NCBI GenBank assembly: GCA_021161105.1
Contig: JAGHBG010000151.1
Coordinates: 1 to 11,501, forward strand
Direction: 5' to 3'
DNA: 11,501 nucleotides
Origin: Thermotogaceae bacterium
Lineage (GTDB): Bacteria > Thermotogota > Thermotogae > Thermotogales > Thermotogaceae
This document shows, one piece after another, positions 1 to 8,248 of the stretch (its first letter is position 1; each line of letters begins with the position of its first letter). The notes below the pieces were generated by a model that worked only from the letters and a program-made list of their open reading frames with translations, did not search any database and was not told the DNA's origin. Made by a program: the position numbers and the translations under genes.

Positions 1-1077
1 CTTTTTTTTAGGAATTCTTTCCCTCAAATCCTCACATGCCGTTTGATAATATCCAAACACCTCGTCTCCCAAATCGCTGAAAACTTTTACAACCTCTGGA
101 GAATACCATGTTCCAGAAAGATCCTTAATTTCTTCAAAAGCTTTCTCAATAGGAATAGGATCTTTGTACACCCTTTTGCATACCATCGCATCAAAGCTAT
201 CTGCTACAGCCACTATAAGTCCTTCCAGGGGAATTTCTTTCCCCTTTAAACCTCTTGGATAACCACTTCCATCCCACCGTTCATGATGGGTTAATGCTAT
301 CATGGCTGCTTTTCTTAAAATTTTGGATGAGGAATTCTTCAGTATACTATATCCTATCAATGTATGCATTTTCATTTTTTCATACTCTTCATCAGTAAGA
401 CGACCCGGCTTTAGAAGGATGGAATCTGGTATTCCTATTTTTCCAATATCATGAAGCGGTGCTGCCATCTGAAGTGTTGCCACTTCTTCTTCTTCCATTT
501 CCATTTTTTCTGCTATTTTTGCAGATATCCATCCTACTCTTGTTGTATGTGCATGTGTCTCATCATCCCTATACTCAGATAAAGTATAAGCAAGCTGGAC
601 AAGCTCAATTGAAAAAAGCATATTTTCCTTGGCTAACTTCATGGCAGATTGTGTGAGCTTTTCTATCTCTTCTTTATCATTACTATATATCCTTCCCTTT
701 TCTCTGTGGAACTTTTTGAATTTTTCTATAGCCACCAACTTAGCTATTAGAAGCGGCAAATCAACCGGTTTCATCACGAGATCACTCACTCCAGCTCGAG
801 CTGCCTCTTCCATGATTTCTTCATCGTTTAATCCCACAAACAATATAACAACTGCAGAAAAATATCTCTTTTTAATCTCTCTTATTACCTCTAATTTATT
901 CGAAGCAAAAATATCAACATCCAGCAACGCTACATCTATATCTCTTTCCTTCTCGAATACATCAATAGCTTCTTCCTTGGTACTCACTTCAAATACTTCA
1001 TAACCCTTGAATTTAAGGAAATTTACTATAGTACTTCTACTTATTTTGTCACGACCAGCTACTACAACTTTTAACAT
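1..1077 (-). CDS. HD-GYP c-di-GMP phosphodiesterase with N-terminal receiver domain (partial, runs off left edge)
   Basis: The frame is open from ATG at 1077 to the window edge (359 codons, no stop reached), preceded by an AGGGGGTGAAG ribosome binding site. Residues 1-~118 form a CheY-like receiver: D53 fits the phosphoacceptor and K103 (MKP) the conserved lysine. The acidic metal pair is replaced by G8-R9 (D10 is shifted by one), and the switch Thr/Ser is V81. Residues ~150-345 are a complete HD-GYP domain: H177, HDIGK at 209-213, H238, HHERWDGSGYP at 264-274, then VADSFDAM. The family hydrolyses cyclic di-GMP with a bi- or trinuclear metal centre in the cytoplasm. The gene lies 78 bases downstream of the MCP gene on the same strand with no terminator visible between, so co-transcription is likely. 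Phosphodiesterase activity is inferred from intact motifs; whether the receiver can be phosphorylated is doubtful. Confidence 0.9.
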   Translation of the reverse strand, partial: MLKVVVAGRDKISRSTIVNFLKFKGYEVFEVSTKEEAIDVFEKERDIDVALLDVDIFASNKLEVIREIKKRYFSAVVILFVGLNDEEIMEEAARAGVSDLVMKPVDLPLLIAKLVAIEKFKKFHREKGRIYSNDKEEIEKLTQSAMKLAKENMLFSIELVQLAYTLSEYRDDETHAHTTRVGWISAKIAEKMEMEEEEVATLQMAAPLHDIGKIGIPDSILLKPGRLTDEEYEKMKMHTLIGYSILKNSSSKILRKAAMIALTHHERWDGSGYPRGLKGKEIPLEGLIVAVADSFDAMVCKRVYKDPIPIEKAFEEIKDLSGTWYSPEVVKVFSDLGDEVFGYYQTACEDLRERIPKKK

Positions 1078-1155
1078 AACTTCACCCCCTACTTTCTCAA
1101 AAGACTTGCTCCTGTAAAATTCAAACATTCAAACCAAAAAGTTATCCATTTTATA

Positions 1156-2748
1156 TTAAATTTTGAACACTCCTATTTTCTGTTCAAGTTTCATGGCAGA
1201 ATCAGAAACCACCTGCGATGTAGTAGCAAGCTCCTCTAAAGTTGCATTCATCTCCTGGATACGTGCATTGATATCTTGCAATTTCTCCGTCGTATTCACT
1301 ATGAGATCATTTATTCTCGTAAGCCCTGATGATACTTCCTCTGTACTTGCATTTTGCTCCTGAGAGGCCGCAGCTACAGATTGCACCAAATTTTCAACTG
1401 TTCCAAGTGCCTCTCTAACTTTGCTGAATATTTCAACCACACCAGTAAGTTCCGTCGCAAGATTATCAACTACTGTAGTTGACTCTTCTACCATTCTGGA
1501 ACTCTCTGTAACCTCATTTTTCAACCCCTCAAGTATATTTCCTATCTGCCATGTTGCATCTTTCGTTTCATCCGCCAACTTTCTTATTTCATCTGCAACG
1601 ACAGCAAATCCTTTCCCCGCCTCCCCGGCTCTTGCAGCCTCTATAGCTGCGTTTAGAGCTAAAAGATTTGTTTGCTCTGAGATTGAGCTTATAGTGTCAA
1701 CTATTCCTGTGATTTCTTCTGCCATACTCTGAAGTTGTGCAAGTTTCGCTTTTGTCTTGCCTGACAAGGTTGTTGCTTCATCAGTCACAGTTTGAATCTG
1801 TTTTATCCTATCTGTTTTATTCTCTATTGTCTGGAACAATTCTTGCGTTTCCTGAAGCGTTTTATCAGCAGCTTTTGCGTTTTGATCAGCAACAGTTGTG
1901 AGCTCTTTCATAGCAGCATCAATTTCAGTGAGTGCAGCACTATTACCTTCTATTTCTTTACTAAGATTGTTGAGAGTGTTAGAAACTTCGTTAAGATTGG
2001 AAGAAAGCTCTTCCGCTGCAGCGGAAAGTTCTTCTGAAACCGCTGTTAAATCTGCTGAAGCATTACCAAGCGATTCTATAATATCCCTGAGAGTTTTTCT
2101 AAGTTTTTCCACAGACCTTGCCATTTTCCCTATCTCATCGTTGCTTTTTATTTCCTCTATTTTGATGTTTAAATAACCTTCGCTTATTTCATTTACAAGT
2201 TTAGAAACGCTTTTAATTGGCCTTGTAAATGACCGTGTAAGGATAAGCGTTATGAATATGGAAACAATTGCAGCAATAAGACCAAAAACGATTGCGTAAT
2301 TCTTAGCTGCTTTTAAAGTGTCGCTTTGAAGAAACCCCAGCTCTTCCACCACATTTTCAGACATGGCTTTATAATCGGATAACAGCCTGCGAACACTTGT
2401 TGATTTACTTTGGGCTGCAGTAACAAAGTCATCAAGAGACTCCAGGTAAACATCCAAACTTTTTTGAATAGATTCAGGCAAACCCCTTTTATACTCCTTG
2501 TACATTGATGCATCTTTTTGAAGGATTTCGATATATTTCGAAAGTGCTGCATCGTCTTCTTTCTCTGCAGCGACAGCTATTTCTTCTAAAGTATAAGCTA
2601 ATTTTAGAAGGTTTCTGTTGAAAACAGCCGTTCTATCTGCTACACTTTCGGCCTTTTTTATTAATATAACGTTTGATACAACAAGTACTATTGCCAAAGA
2701 AATTACTATAGAAAACCCCAAAGCAATCTTGGACACCACACTCCTCAT
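1156..2748 (-). CDS. Methyl-accepting chemotaxis protein
   Basis: 530 residues. A membrane segment at about 8-30, a periplasmic, mostly helical sensor region at ~31-150 (four-helix-bundle-like, ligand unknown), a second membrane segment at ~151-171 and a HAMP linker at ~172-225 lead into a long cytoplasmic coiled coil. The hairpin tip that contacts CheA/CheW is clear at 356-392 (ISEQTNLLALNAAIEAARAG followed by EAGKGFAVVADEIRKLA). Glu/Gln-rich heptads on both sides offer methylation sites. There is no C-terminal pentapeptide tether for CheR/CheB; the protein ends KIGVFKI. The start at 2748 is supported by AAGGAGTG 8 bases upstream and a strong promoter behind it. No chemotaxis kinase genes are in the window; the downstream neighbour is an HD-GYP protein. 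Family assignment is certain; the stimulus is unknown. Confidence 0.95.
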   Translation of the reverse strand: MRSVVSKIALGFSIVISLAIVLVVSNVILIKKAESVADRTAVFNRNLLKLAYTLEEIAVAAEKEDDAALSKYIEILQKDASMYKEYKRGLPESIQKSLDVYLESLDDFVTAAQSKSTSVRRLLSDYKAMSENVVEELGFLQSDTLKAAKNYAIVFGLIAAIVSIFITLILTRSFTRPIKSVSKLVNEISEGYLNIKIEEIKSNDEIGKMARSVEKLRKTLRDIIESLGNASADLTAVSEELSAAAEELSSNLNEVSNTLNNLSKEIEGNSAALTEIDAAMKELTTVADQNAKAADKTLQETQELFQTIENKTDRIKQIQTVTDEATTLSGKTKAKLAQLQSMAEEITGIVDTISSISEQTNLLALNAAIEAARAGEAGKGFAVVADEIRKLADETKDATWQIGNILEGLKNEVTESSRMVEESTTVVDNLATELTGVVEIFSKVREALGTVENLVQSVAAASQEQNASTEEVSSGLTRINDLIVNTTEKLQDINARIQEMNATLEELATTSQVVSDSAMKLEQKIGVFKI

Positions 2749-2791
2749 AAATCGACACTCCTTAATTAAATAAATTAATTTTCATAGTAGT

Positions 2792-2820
2792 ATGGTATAG
2801 TAAAATAAAAAAACTGTCAA
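2792..2820 (-). promoter_or_regulatory. Promoter of the MCP (and probably HD-GYP) transcript
   Basis: On the minus strand a consensus -35 box TTGACA (2815-2820) is followed after exactly 17 bases by TACCAT (2792-2797, 4 of 6 matches to TATAAT). The expected start near 2785 gives a leader of about 37 bases before the MCP start codon. The -35 box lies at the boundary of the insertion-sequence remnant, so it may have come from that element. It has not been tested. Confidence 0.6.
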
Positions 2821-3376
2821 GTGTATTGAATCAATATATATAATGTTAGTTTTGAGGATGAATACAGAGAGATACTCGAGATAAAACTTGCGGAAAATGA
2901 AGGAGAAGCTTTTTTGGGCAGAGCTATTCGAAGAATTAAAGAAGCGACGAGGGCTTAGAGGGGTAAAATTAGTCAACTCAGATGGGTACAAAGGGATAAA
3001 ATCAGCTGCAGAGAAAGCATTTTTAGGGGCGAGCTGGCAGATGTGCCATGTACATTTTGAGAGGGATGTGCTAAGGATTAACAAGAGCTGCATCTGCGTG
3101 TGAGAGATACATATACGATTTGTACAACTATCAATCATTTCCTGTAAGGCATTGGGATAGGATAAAAACAACTAATATGCTGGAAAGAGTGAACAGGGAA
3201 CTGAAGAGGCGTAGTAAGGTAGTAGGTGCGTTTCCGAATGGAAAGTCATTGATAAGATTAGCAGTTATGATACTGATAGACATAAACGAGGAGTGGTTGA
3301 CCGGAAAAAGGCACCTTAATATGGAGGATGATTCCTTATGAGGGATGCGGGATCTTTTTACAGCTATTCTCTGACA
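2815..3376 (+). mobile_element. IS256-family insertion sequence remnant
   Basis: The span encloses a broken IS256/mutator-type transposase gene. Its putative outer limits are marked by TGTCA at 2815-2819 and the inverted TGACA at 3372-3376. The right side (about 3346-3376, with GATCTTTTTACAG and then CTGACA) looks like an IS256-type terminal sequence following closely on the transposase stop codon. The left side has lost most of the element: only about 30 non-coding bases separate TGTCA from the first recognisable transposase codons. The exact ends and any target duplication cannot be determined; the limits given are best guesses, while the presence of the element is well supported by the protein fragments. 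Confidence 0.55.
2845..3341 (+). pseudogene. IS256-family (mutator-type) transposase, broken
   Basis: Three fragments of one transposase lie in order. Frame 1 (~2848-2914) encodes YREILEIKLAENEGEAF. At a run of six T (2910-2915) the reading moves to frame 2, which continues FWAELFEELKK, then RGLRGVKLVNSDGYKG with the catalytic-type Asp, and the family C-x-x-H signature QMCHVHFERDVL, ending in a stop at 3103. Frame 3 (open from 3075, recognisable by ~3090) encodes YNYQSFPVRHWDRIKTTN, then MLERVNRELKRRSKVVGAFPN and the C-terminal NEEWLTGKRHLNMED. The N-terminal third is missing, and roughly 50-80 residues are lost between the second and third fragments. A functional transposase cannot be made. 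The estimate of missing length comes from memory of the family layout. Confidence 0.88.
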
Positions 3377-3400
3377 AAACCAAAATTAAACTCTTCTAAA
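3371..3400 (+). promoter_or_regulatory. Possible promoter of the DUF5610-like gene
   Basis: CTGACA (3371-3376, 5 of 6 to TTGACA) is followed after 18 bases by TCTAAA (3395-3400, 4 of 6 to TATAAT), about 40 bases before the SD/start of the downstream gene. The -35 element falls on the right boundary of the IS remnant. It is a weak match and is proposed mainly because the gene needs its own promoter: upstream lies a dead element and an oppositely oriented gene. Confidence 0.3.
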
Positions 3401-3448
3401 GCCAATCCGATTAAAAGATTGAAAAGCCTTGAAATAAGGAGGTGCATT

Positions 3449-4039
3449 ATGATGGTCAGTGCTGTTGTGGAAAAAAGCGGGCTCTCCTATCTCAATGCAT
3501 CCTTCAGCTATGAAAAATCTGACGGTAAAGAAAAACTTACGGTAAAGGTGGAAAAATTATATGTTGAAAGGGAAAAGATATCCTACGGATTTGTTCCAGA
3601 GAAAAGCTTAAAACCGGTTGTTGACTGGCAAGAAGTTGAAAATCCAAAGGACGAAAACGATCAACTGAAAAAGAAACTAAAGGAGTTCATTCTTGCATTA
3701 CTATCCGGTGATCCTGAAAAAATCGCAAAAAAGGCTAAAGAGCTTTTGGAGGCCTACCTAAGCCCTGAAAAAGTTGCAAAAAAGATTTTGAATTTCGCAA
3801 AAGCGATATCAGGATACGATAAATCCAAAATCCCGCTTTTAAAAGAAGCAGTAAATGAGGGATTTGATGAAGTCAAAAAGATATTCGGAGAACTTCCAGA
3901 TGTTTCCAAAAAAACTTACGATCTTGTAATGAAAGGATTCAATGAATGGGAAAAGGAATCACCAAAAATCCAAATGTACTCGGAGCAAACACATATTAAC
4001 TATTTTAAAGAGGCGGTTAGTATAGAGCTTGTAGCGTAA
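3449..4039 (+). CDS. Conserved cytoplasmic protein resembling DUF5610
   Basis: 196 residues from ATG 3449, chosen because AAGGAGGTG precedes it at good spacing. The frame is open back to 3338, but that stretch is IS-derived and has no ribosome site. ATG 3452 is an equal alternative. There is no signal peptide or membrane segment. The first ~60 residues look beta-rich (SFSYEKSDGKEKLTVKVE). A highly charged linker follows, then a helical region at ~70-170 ending KTYDLVMKGFNEWEKE. The pattern of a residue-rich FAKAISG helix, an EAVNEGFDEVKKIFGELP helix and the KTYDLVMKGF ending is what I recall of DUF5610 proteins, whose function is not established. The gene converges on fliI with a 6-base gap and no visible terminator. 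Assignment to a family is a recollection of pattern, not a search. Confidence 0.7.
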   Translation: MMVSAVVEKSGLSYLNASFSYEKSDGKEKLTVKVEKLYVEREKISYGFVPEKSLKPVVDWQEVENPKDENDQLKKKLKEFILALLSGDPEKIAKKAKELLEAYLSPEKVAKKILNFAKAISGYDKSKIPLLKEAVNEGFDEVKKIFGELPDVSKKTYDLVMKGFNEWEKESPKIQMYSEQTHINYFKEAVSIELVA

Positions 4040-4045
4040 TTTCAG

Positions 4046-5368
4046 CTAAAAAACTACTTTTGATGCCATTTTAATTAATTTATCAATCGTAGCCTCATAG
4101 TTTGCTTTCTCGTACATTCCCTGACGCAAGAATGAATTTATCTCATCCATCATATCAATTGCCACATCTATCTTTGGATTCGTTCCTTTCTTATAAGCAC
4201 CAACATCAATGAGGTCCTTAGTAGACTTATATGTTGCCATTAAGTCTTTTAATTTTGCTGCGGCTCTGTAATGTTCTTCAGATACTACCTCTGTCATGAG
4301 CCTGCTTATGCTTGCAAGAACATCTATTGCTGGGTAATGGTTAGCTTCTGCCAGTGCTCGTGAAAGCATTACATGACCATCTACTATGGACCTCACTGTG
4401 TCAGATATCGGCTCATTGAAATCATCCGCTTCAACCAAAACCGTGTAAATAGCGGTTATACTCCCAACATCGGAATTCCCCGCTCTTTCAAGTATTTTCG
4501 GAAGCCCTGCAAATACACTGGGGGGATATCCTCTTGTTGTTGGAGGTTCTCCAATGGAAAGTCCAACCTCTCTCTGGGCCATCGCCCATCTTGTTAGAGA
4601 GTCCACCATGAGCATTACATTGTAGCCCTGGTCACGAAAATACTCCGCTATAGCTGTAGCAGTCAACAGGGATTTCACCCTGACAAGCGCTGGCTGGTCA
4701 GAAGTTGATACAACAACAACAGATCTTTTCAGTCCCTCTTCTCCCAGATCTCTTTCTATAAACTCCCTAACTTCTCTTCCCCTTTCACCAATCAATGCGA
4801 TAACATTTATATCTGCATAAGTATTCCTTGCTATCATTCCCATCAAGATACTTTTCCCAACACCACTCCCTGCAAAAATTCCTATTCTCTGCCCCTTTCC
4901 AAGAGTTACAAAACCATCTATAGCTCTTATCCCTACAGGAAGTGGTTCCTTTATCCTTTTTCTTTTAAGTGGATGGGGAGATTCATTGACTATCGGATAT
5001 CTCTTTTCTGGTATAAAAGGTTTTCCATCTATCGGCCTTCCAAGTCCATCAAGAACTCTTCCTTTTAAAGCTTCACCTACTCCTACATCTAAAACCTTTC
5101 CTGTTGATATGACTTCACATTCAGGTTTCAAGCCAGTTGCATCTTCAAGAGGCATCAAAACTACCTCTTTATCTTTGAAGCCAACTACTTCTGCTAATAT
5201 TCTTTTCCCACCATTTGTATAAATTTTACAAAGTTCCCCAAGAGATGCATCAGGCCCTCTGGATTCAATTGTAAGCCCAACTACTTTACTTACTTTTCCG
5301 TTGAATTTATCGAAATTTTCCTCTTCCAATCTTCTCAAAAGAGCCTCAAATATCTCTTCAAGTTTCAT
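4046..5368 (-). CDS. fliI: Flagellum-specific ATPase FliI (type III export)
   Basis: 440 residues, normal length for FliI. This cytoplasmic ATPase works with FliH and FliJ at the flagellar export gate to unload and feed substrates. It has an F1-beta-like N-terminal barrel (~20-95), Walker A AGSGVGKS at 166-173, the catalytic Glu in GERGREV (E195), and Walker B VMLMVDS with D256. The signature GEPPTTRGYPPSVFAGLP (273-290) separates FliI/SctN from F1 subunits, and SRLM carries an arginine (R356) in the finger position. The start ATG overlaps the phosphatase stop by one base (TAATG), with AAGGGGCG upstream, so translation is probably coupled. It is the last gene of a minus-strand operon headed by non-flagellar genes and ends 6 bases from a convergent gene. 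No other flagellar structural or export genes are visible here. Confidence 0.96.
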   Translation of the reverse strand: MKLEEIFEALLRRLEEENFDKFNGKVSKVVGLTIESRGPDASLGELCKIYTNGGKRILAEVVGFKDKEVVLMPLEDATGLKPECEVISTGKVLDVGVGEALKGRVLDGLGRPIDGKPFIPEKRYPIVNESPHPLKRKRIKEPLPVGIRAIDGFVTLGKGQRIGIFAGSGVGKSILMGMIARNTYADINVIALIGERGREVREFIERDLGEEGLKRSVVVVSTSDQPALVRVKSLLTATAIAEYFRDQGYNVMLMVDSLTRWAMAQREVGLSIGEPPTTRGYPPSVFAGLPKILERAGNSDVGSITAIYTVLVEADDFNEPISDTVRSIVDGHVMLSRALAEANHYPAIDVLASISRLMTEVVSEEHYRAAAKLKDLMATYKSTKDLIDVGAYKKGTNPKIDVAIDMMDEINSFLRQGMYEKANYEATIDKLIKMASKVVF

Positions 5369-6138
5369 TATGAAACGCCCCTTAATATATCAACTAACTT
5401 TTTTTGAAAACTTTCTGGCGCCGCAACAACTTCTCCAAGATCCATATCAAAATAATCAGCAGTTATAGAAGAAACTTTTAAACCTGCCTCAGTAGCTATC
5501 AAGTAGCCTGCTGCAAGGTCCCAGGGCTTTAAACCGATTTCAAAATATCCATCGAGCCTACCAGCAGCCAAATAGGAGAGCTCTGCAGCACAACTCCCAA
5601 GTATCCTTATCTCATGGACTTTTTCATTCACCACTTCTATAGCTTTGTAAGTCCATTTTATTCCCTCCTCATTGTAAGGCCACCCGGTAATTATCATGCT
5701 ATCTTCAAGAGAAATTTTTTTATCAGAAAAAATCCTCTCTCCATTAAGAAATGCCCCTTTTCCCTTCTCAGCATAGAAAGTCTCGTTATACTCAGGTAAA
5801 TGAACAACTCCTGCAAGAACTTCTCCATCTTCAAGATAAGCTATTGAAACTGAATAAAATGGAAAACAATGTATGTAGTTGAGTGATCCATCCAGAGGAT
5901 CAACAAGAAAGACTTTCCCTGATTTATAATCCTCCCCACCATAATTTTCCTCACCTATAACTTTGACGCCTGGGAAAACTTCAATGAGAGAGTTTGTAAT
6001 TAGCTTTTGTGACTCAAGATCTGCCTCACTGAATACATCAGATGCAATCGCTTTTGTTTTTATATTCCTCAAGTTTCCAGAGTATCTTTTAAGAAGATCG
6101 CCCGCGTTGCGGGCGATTTCTGTCATCTTTTCTATCAC
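5368..6138 (-). CDS. Inositol-monophosphatase-family phosphatase
   Basis: 256 residues with all motifs of the Mg-dependent, lithium-sensitive phosphatase fold: GEEN (E63, E64), DPLDGSLNYIHCFP (metal ligands D80 and D83) and WDLAAG (D207). The family removes phosphate from inositol monophosphate and, in many thermophiles, also from fructose 1,6-bisphosphate or NADP; substrate cannot be told from sequence. In Thermotogota a role in making di-myo-inositol phosphate, a heat-related compatible solute, is possible but is inference. The start codon is GTG at 6138, overlapping the infB stop (GTGA, 4 bases) with a GAGGAGG site about 10 bases upstream. An ATG four codons later (6126) is a weaker alternative. 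The stop overlaps the fliI start by one base. The soluble protein has no signal peptide. Confidence 0.92.
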   Translation of the reverse strand: MIEKMTEIARNAGDLLKRYSGNLRNIKTKAIASDVFSEADLESQKLITNSLIEVFPGVKVIGEENYGGEDYKSGKVFLVDPLDGSLNYIHCFPFYSVSIAYLEDGEVLAGVVHLPEYNETFYAEKGKGAFLNGERIFSDKKISLEDSMIITGWPYNEEGIKWTYKAIEVVNEKVHEIRILGSCAAELSYLAAGRLDGYFEIGLKPWDLAAGYLIATEAGLKVSSITADYFDMDLGEVVAAPESFQKKLVDILRGVS

Positions 6139-8228
6139 TTTCCACTTTCCTCCTCAGAAATGAATGTTAACTTCTTAGGTACCTTCTTTACAATGTAAAA
6201 TTCAAGTTCATCGCCCTCTTTTATATCATCAAACCCTTCAAACTTCATCCCACATTCTTGAGGAGCATCAACCCTCGATGCGTCATCCTTGTAATGCTTT
6301 AAAGATTCCAGTTTCCCTTCAAAAATCAAACTACCTTCTCTGTATATTCTAACAAAACCTGATCTTTCAACAAAGCCATCTATAAGCTGAACACCTGCCA
6401 CTTTACCAACTTTGGATATCTTAAATACTTTCCTTATCTCTCCTCTGCCACTGTACTCTTCAACTTCTTCAGGCTCAAGCATACCCTCGAGGGCTTTCTT
6501 AAGATCATCTATAAGCTTGTATATAACAGAGTAAAGTTTAAGCTGTACTCCTTCTACCTCTGCCTGTTTTCTCGCTTTAGAATCCGCCTTCACCCTGAAA
6601 CCCAGGACAACCGCATCCGTGGCGGCTGCAAGCATAATATCAGATGCATTTACAGCTCCAACTCCCATATGGACGATATTTATATCAATCTCTTCCGATC
6701 TCAGCTTCTCAATAGCATTTCTTAAAGCTGCCGCAGATCCCTGAGTATCAGCCTTTACAACCAGATTCAAAACCTTCTTTTCTTTCTCTTCCATCATCTT
6801 GAAGAGATCTTCAAGTCTCACATGACGTCGCGCGGCTCTTTTCATCTTTTCAAGCTTTTCTTTTTGTTTATTTGCGATTTTTTCAGCAGTTTCCCTGTCC
6901 TTAACAACATAAAGTACAGAATGAGGATCCGGAACATCCTCAAATCCAAGAACCATCACTGGCTTAGATGGTTCTGCTTCTTTAACTCTTTTTCCTCTAT
7001 CATCAATGAGTGCTCTCACTCTACCAAAAGTATGACCGGCTACAACATAGTCCCCAACCCTCAAAATCCCATCTTTAACTATTGCATTAGCAACAGGACC
7101 CAGATTCTTGTCAAGCTTCGATTCAATTATCACTGCTCTTGCAGGAGGTTTTGGATAGCACCTGATTTCTCTCATTTCAGCCAGAAGTAGAATCATTTCC
7201 AATAAATCTTCAACTCCTATTCCCTTTTTAGCAGACATTGGTACTGTTATAGTGTCTCCTCCCCAATCTTCCGGAACAAGGCCCAGCTTTTCAACCATAT
7301 CCTGCTTTGTTTTATTAACATTGGCATTTGGCTTATCTATCTTGTTGATCGCTACAATAACAGGTACTCCCGCTGACTTTGCATGGTTGTAAGCCTCTAT
7401 TGTCTGTGGCATAACGCCATCGTCCGCCGCAACAACAAGAACAACTATATCGGTAACTTGAGCTCCTCTTGCTCTCATTTCAGTGAAAACCTCATGACCC
7501 GGAGTATCTATAAAGGTAATTTTCTTTCCATTTACAACAACCTGATAAGCACCAATGGATTGCGTAATTCTCCCTTCTTCTCTCTCTGCTACATTAGTAT
7601 TTCTTATATAATCAAGGAGGGTTGTCTTGCCATGATCAACATGACCCATCACGGTTACTATAGGTGGCCTGAAAACAAGCTCTTCTTTTCTCTCGTGGTA
7701 AATTTTTTCAAAATACTTCTCAAGTTTTTCATAATCATCCTCTTCTTCTACTGCACTTTCTACACTCTCCTGACCTTTAAAGGCTATTTTTATATCATAA
7801 ACTTTTTCTATTATTCTTAAAATGCCTTCTTCTAACTTTTGACCCGGTTTTAATGGAACACCTTTTTTGACAAACAAATCCTGAATTATCTGAGTCTGAC
7901 TCTTTCCAATTTTTTGTGCAAACCTATCAAGCTTAAGTTCATCTTCACTTTCTATGTAAACAACATTTCCTTTTTTCCTGGGTCTTTTCTCTTCAAGCTC
8001 CTCCGTTTCCTCTTCTTCCTTCTTTCTCTTTTCCTTCTTTTCTGTTTTGGCAGTCTTATCAGTTTTTTCTTCTTCCTCAAAAAGCTCCATCAGAAGGCTA
8101 ACTGTCTCTTCATCGATGTAACTCATATGACTTTTTGTGGGAATACCAAGCTCTTCAAGTTCCTGAAGAAGCTCTCTCGTGGTCATACCAAGCTTTCGGG
8201 CAAGTTGGTAGACACGAATCTTACCCAT
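6135..8228 (-). CDS. infB: Translation initiation factor IF-2
   Basis: 697 residues. IF-2 is the ribosome-bound GTPase that brings initiator fMet-tRNA to the 30S subunit and promotes subunit joining. Order of parts: a first small N-terminal helical domain (~3-50, YQLARKLGMTTRELL), a highly charged Lys/Glu linker (~51-87), and a second copy of that domain (~96-150, LDRFAQKIGKSQTQIIQDL). The G domain follows, with GHVDHGKTT at 195-203, DTPGH at 241-245, NKID at 295-298 and SAK at 332-334, then the beta-barrel, linker helix and C-terminal tRNA-binding domain. The start at 8228 has GAGGTGAT upstream. The upstream gene ends 20 bases earlier; the phosphatase start overlaps the stop. The common nusA-infB-rbfA neighbours are not present. 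Confidence 0.98.
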   Translation of the reverse strand: MGKIRVYQLARKLGMTTRELLQELEELGIPTKSHMSYIDEETVSLLMELFEEEEKTDKTAKTEKKEKRKKEEEETEELEEKRPRKKGNVVYIESEDELKLDRFAQKIGKSQTQIIQDLFVKKGVPLKPGQKLEEGILRIIEKVYDIKIAFKGQESVESAVEEEDDYEKLEKYFEKIYHERKEELVFRPPIVTVMGHVDHGKTTLLDYIRNTNVAEREEGRITQSIGAYQVVVNGKKITFIDTPGHEVFTEMRARGAQVTDIVVLVVAADDGVMPQTIEAYNHAKSAGVPVIVAINKIDKPNANVNKTKQDMVEKLGLVPEDWGGDTITVPMSAKKGIGVEDLLEMILLLAEMREIRCYPKPPARAVIIESKLDKNLGPVANAIVKDGILRVGDYVVAGHTFGRVRALIDDRGKRVKEAEPSKPVMVLGFEDVPDPHSVLYVVKDRETAEKIANKQKEKLEKMKRAARRHVRLEDLFKMMEEKEKKVLNLVVKADTQGSAAALRNAIEKLRSEEIDINIVHMGVGAVNASDIMLAAATDAVVLGFRVKADSKARKQAEVEGVQLKLYSVIYKLIDDLKKALEGMLEPEEVEEYSGRGEIRKVFKISKVGKVAGVQLIDGFVERSGFVRIYREGSLIFEGKLESLKHYKDDASRVDAPQECGMKFEGFDDIKEGDELEFYIVKKVPKKLTFISEEESGK

Positions 8229-8248
8229 TCTTTATCACCTCTCTTTGC

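Noticed and set aside
1163..2176. Plus-strand frames opposite the MCP
   Set aside because: Ser/Ile-rich antisense shadows of the MCP coiled coil; no ribosome sites.
2910..2915. Programmed frameshift making a fusion transposase
   Set aside because: Programmed slippage was considered at the six-T run, but the gene also lacks its 5' third and an internal segment, so simple decay explains it.
3338..3448. N-terminal extension of the DUF5610-like protein from 3338
   Set aside because: These codons are the end of the IS remnant, and the only good ribosome site (AAGGAGGTG) precedes ATG 3449.
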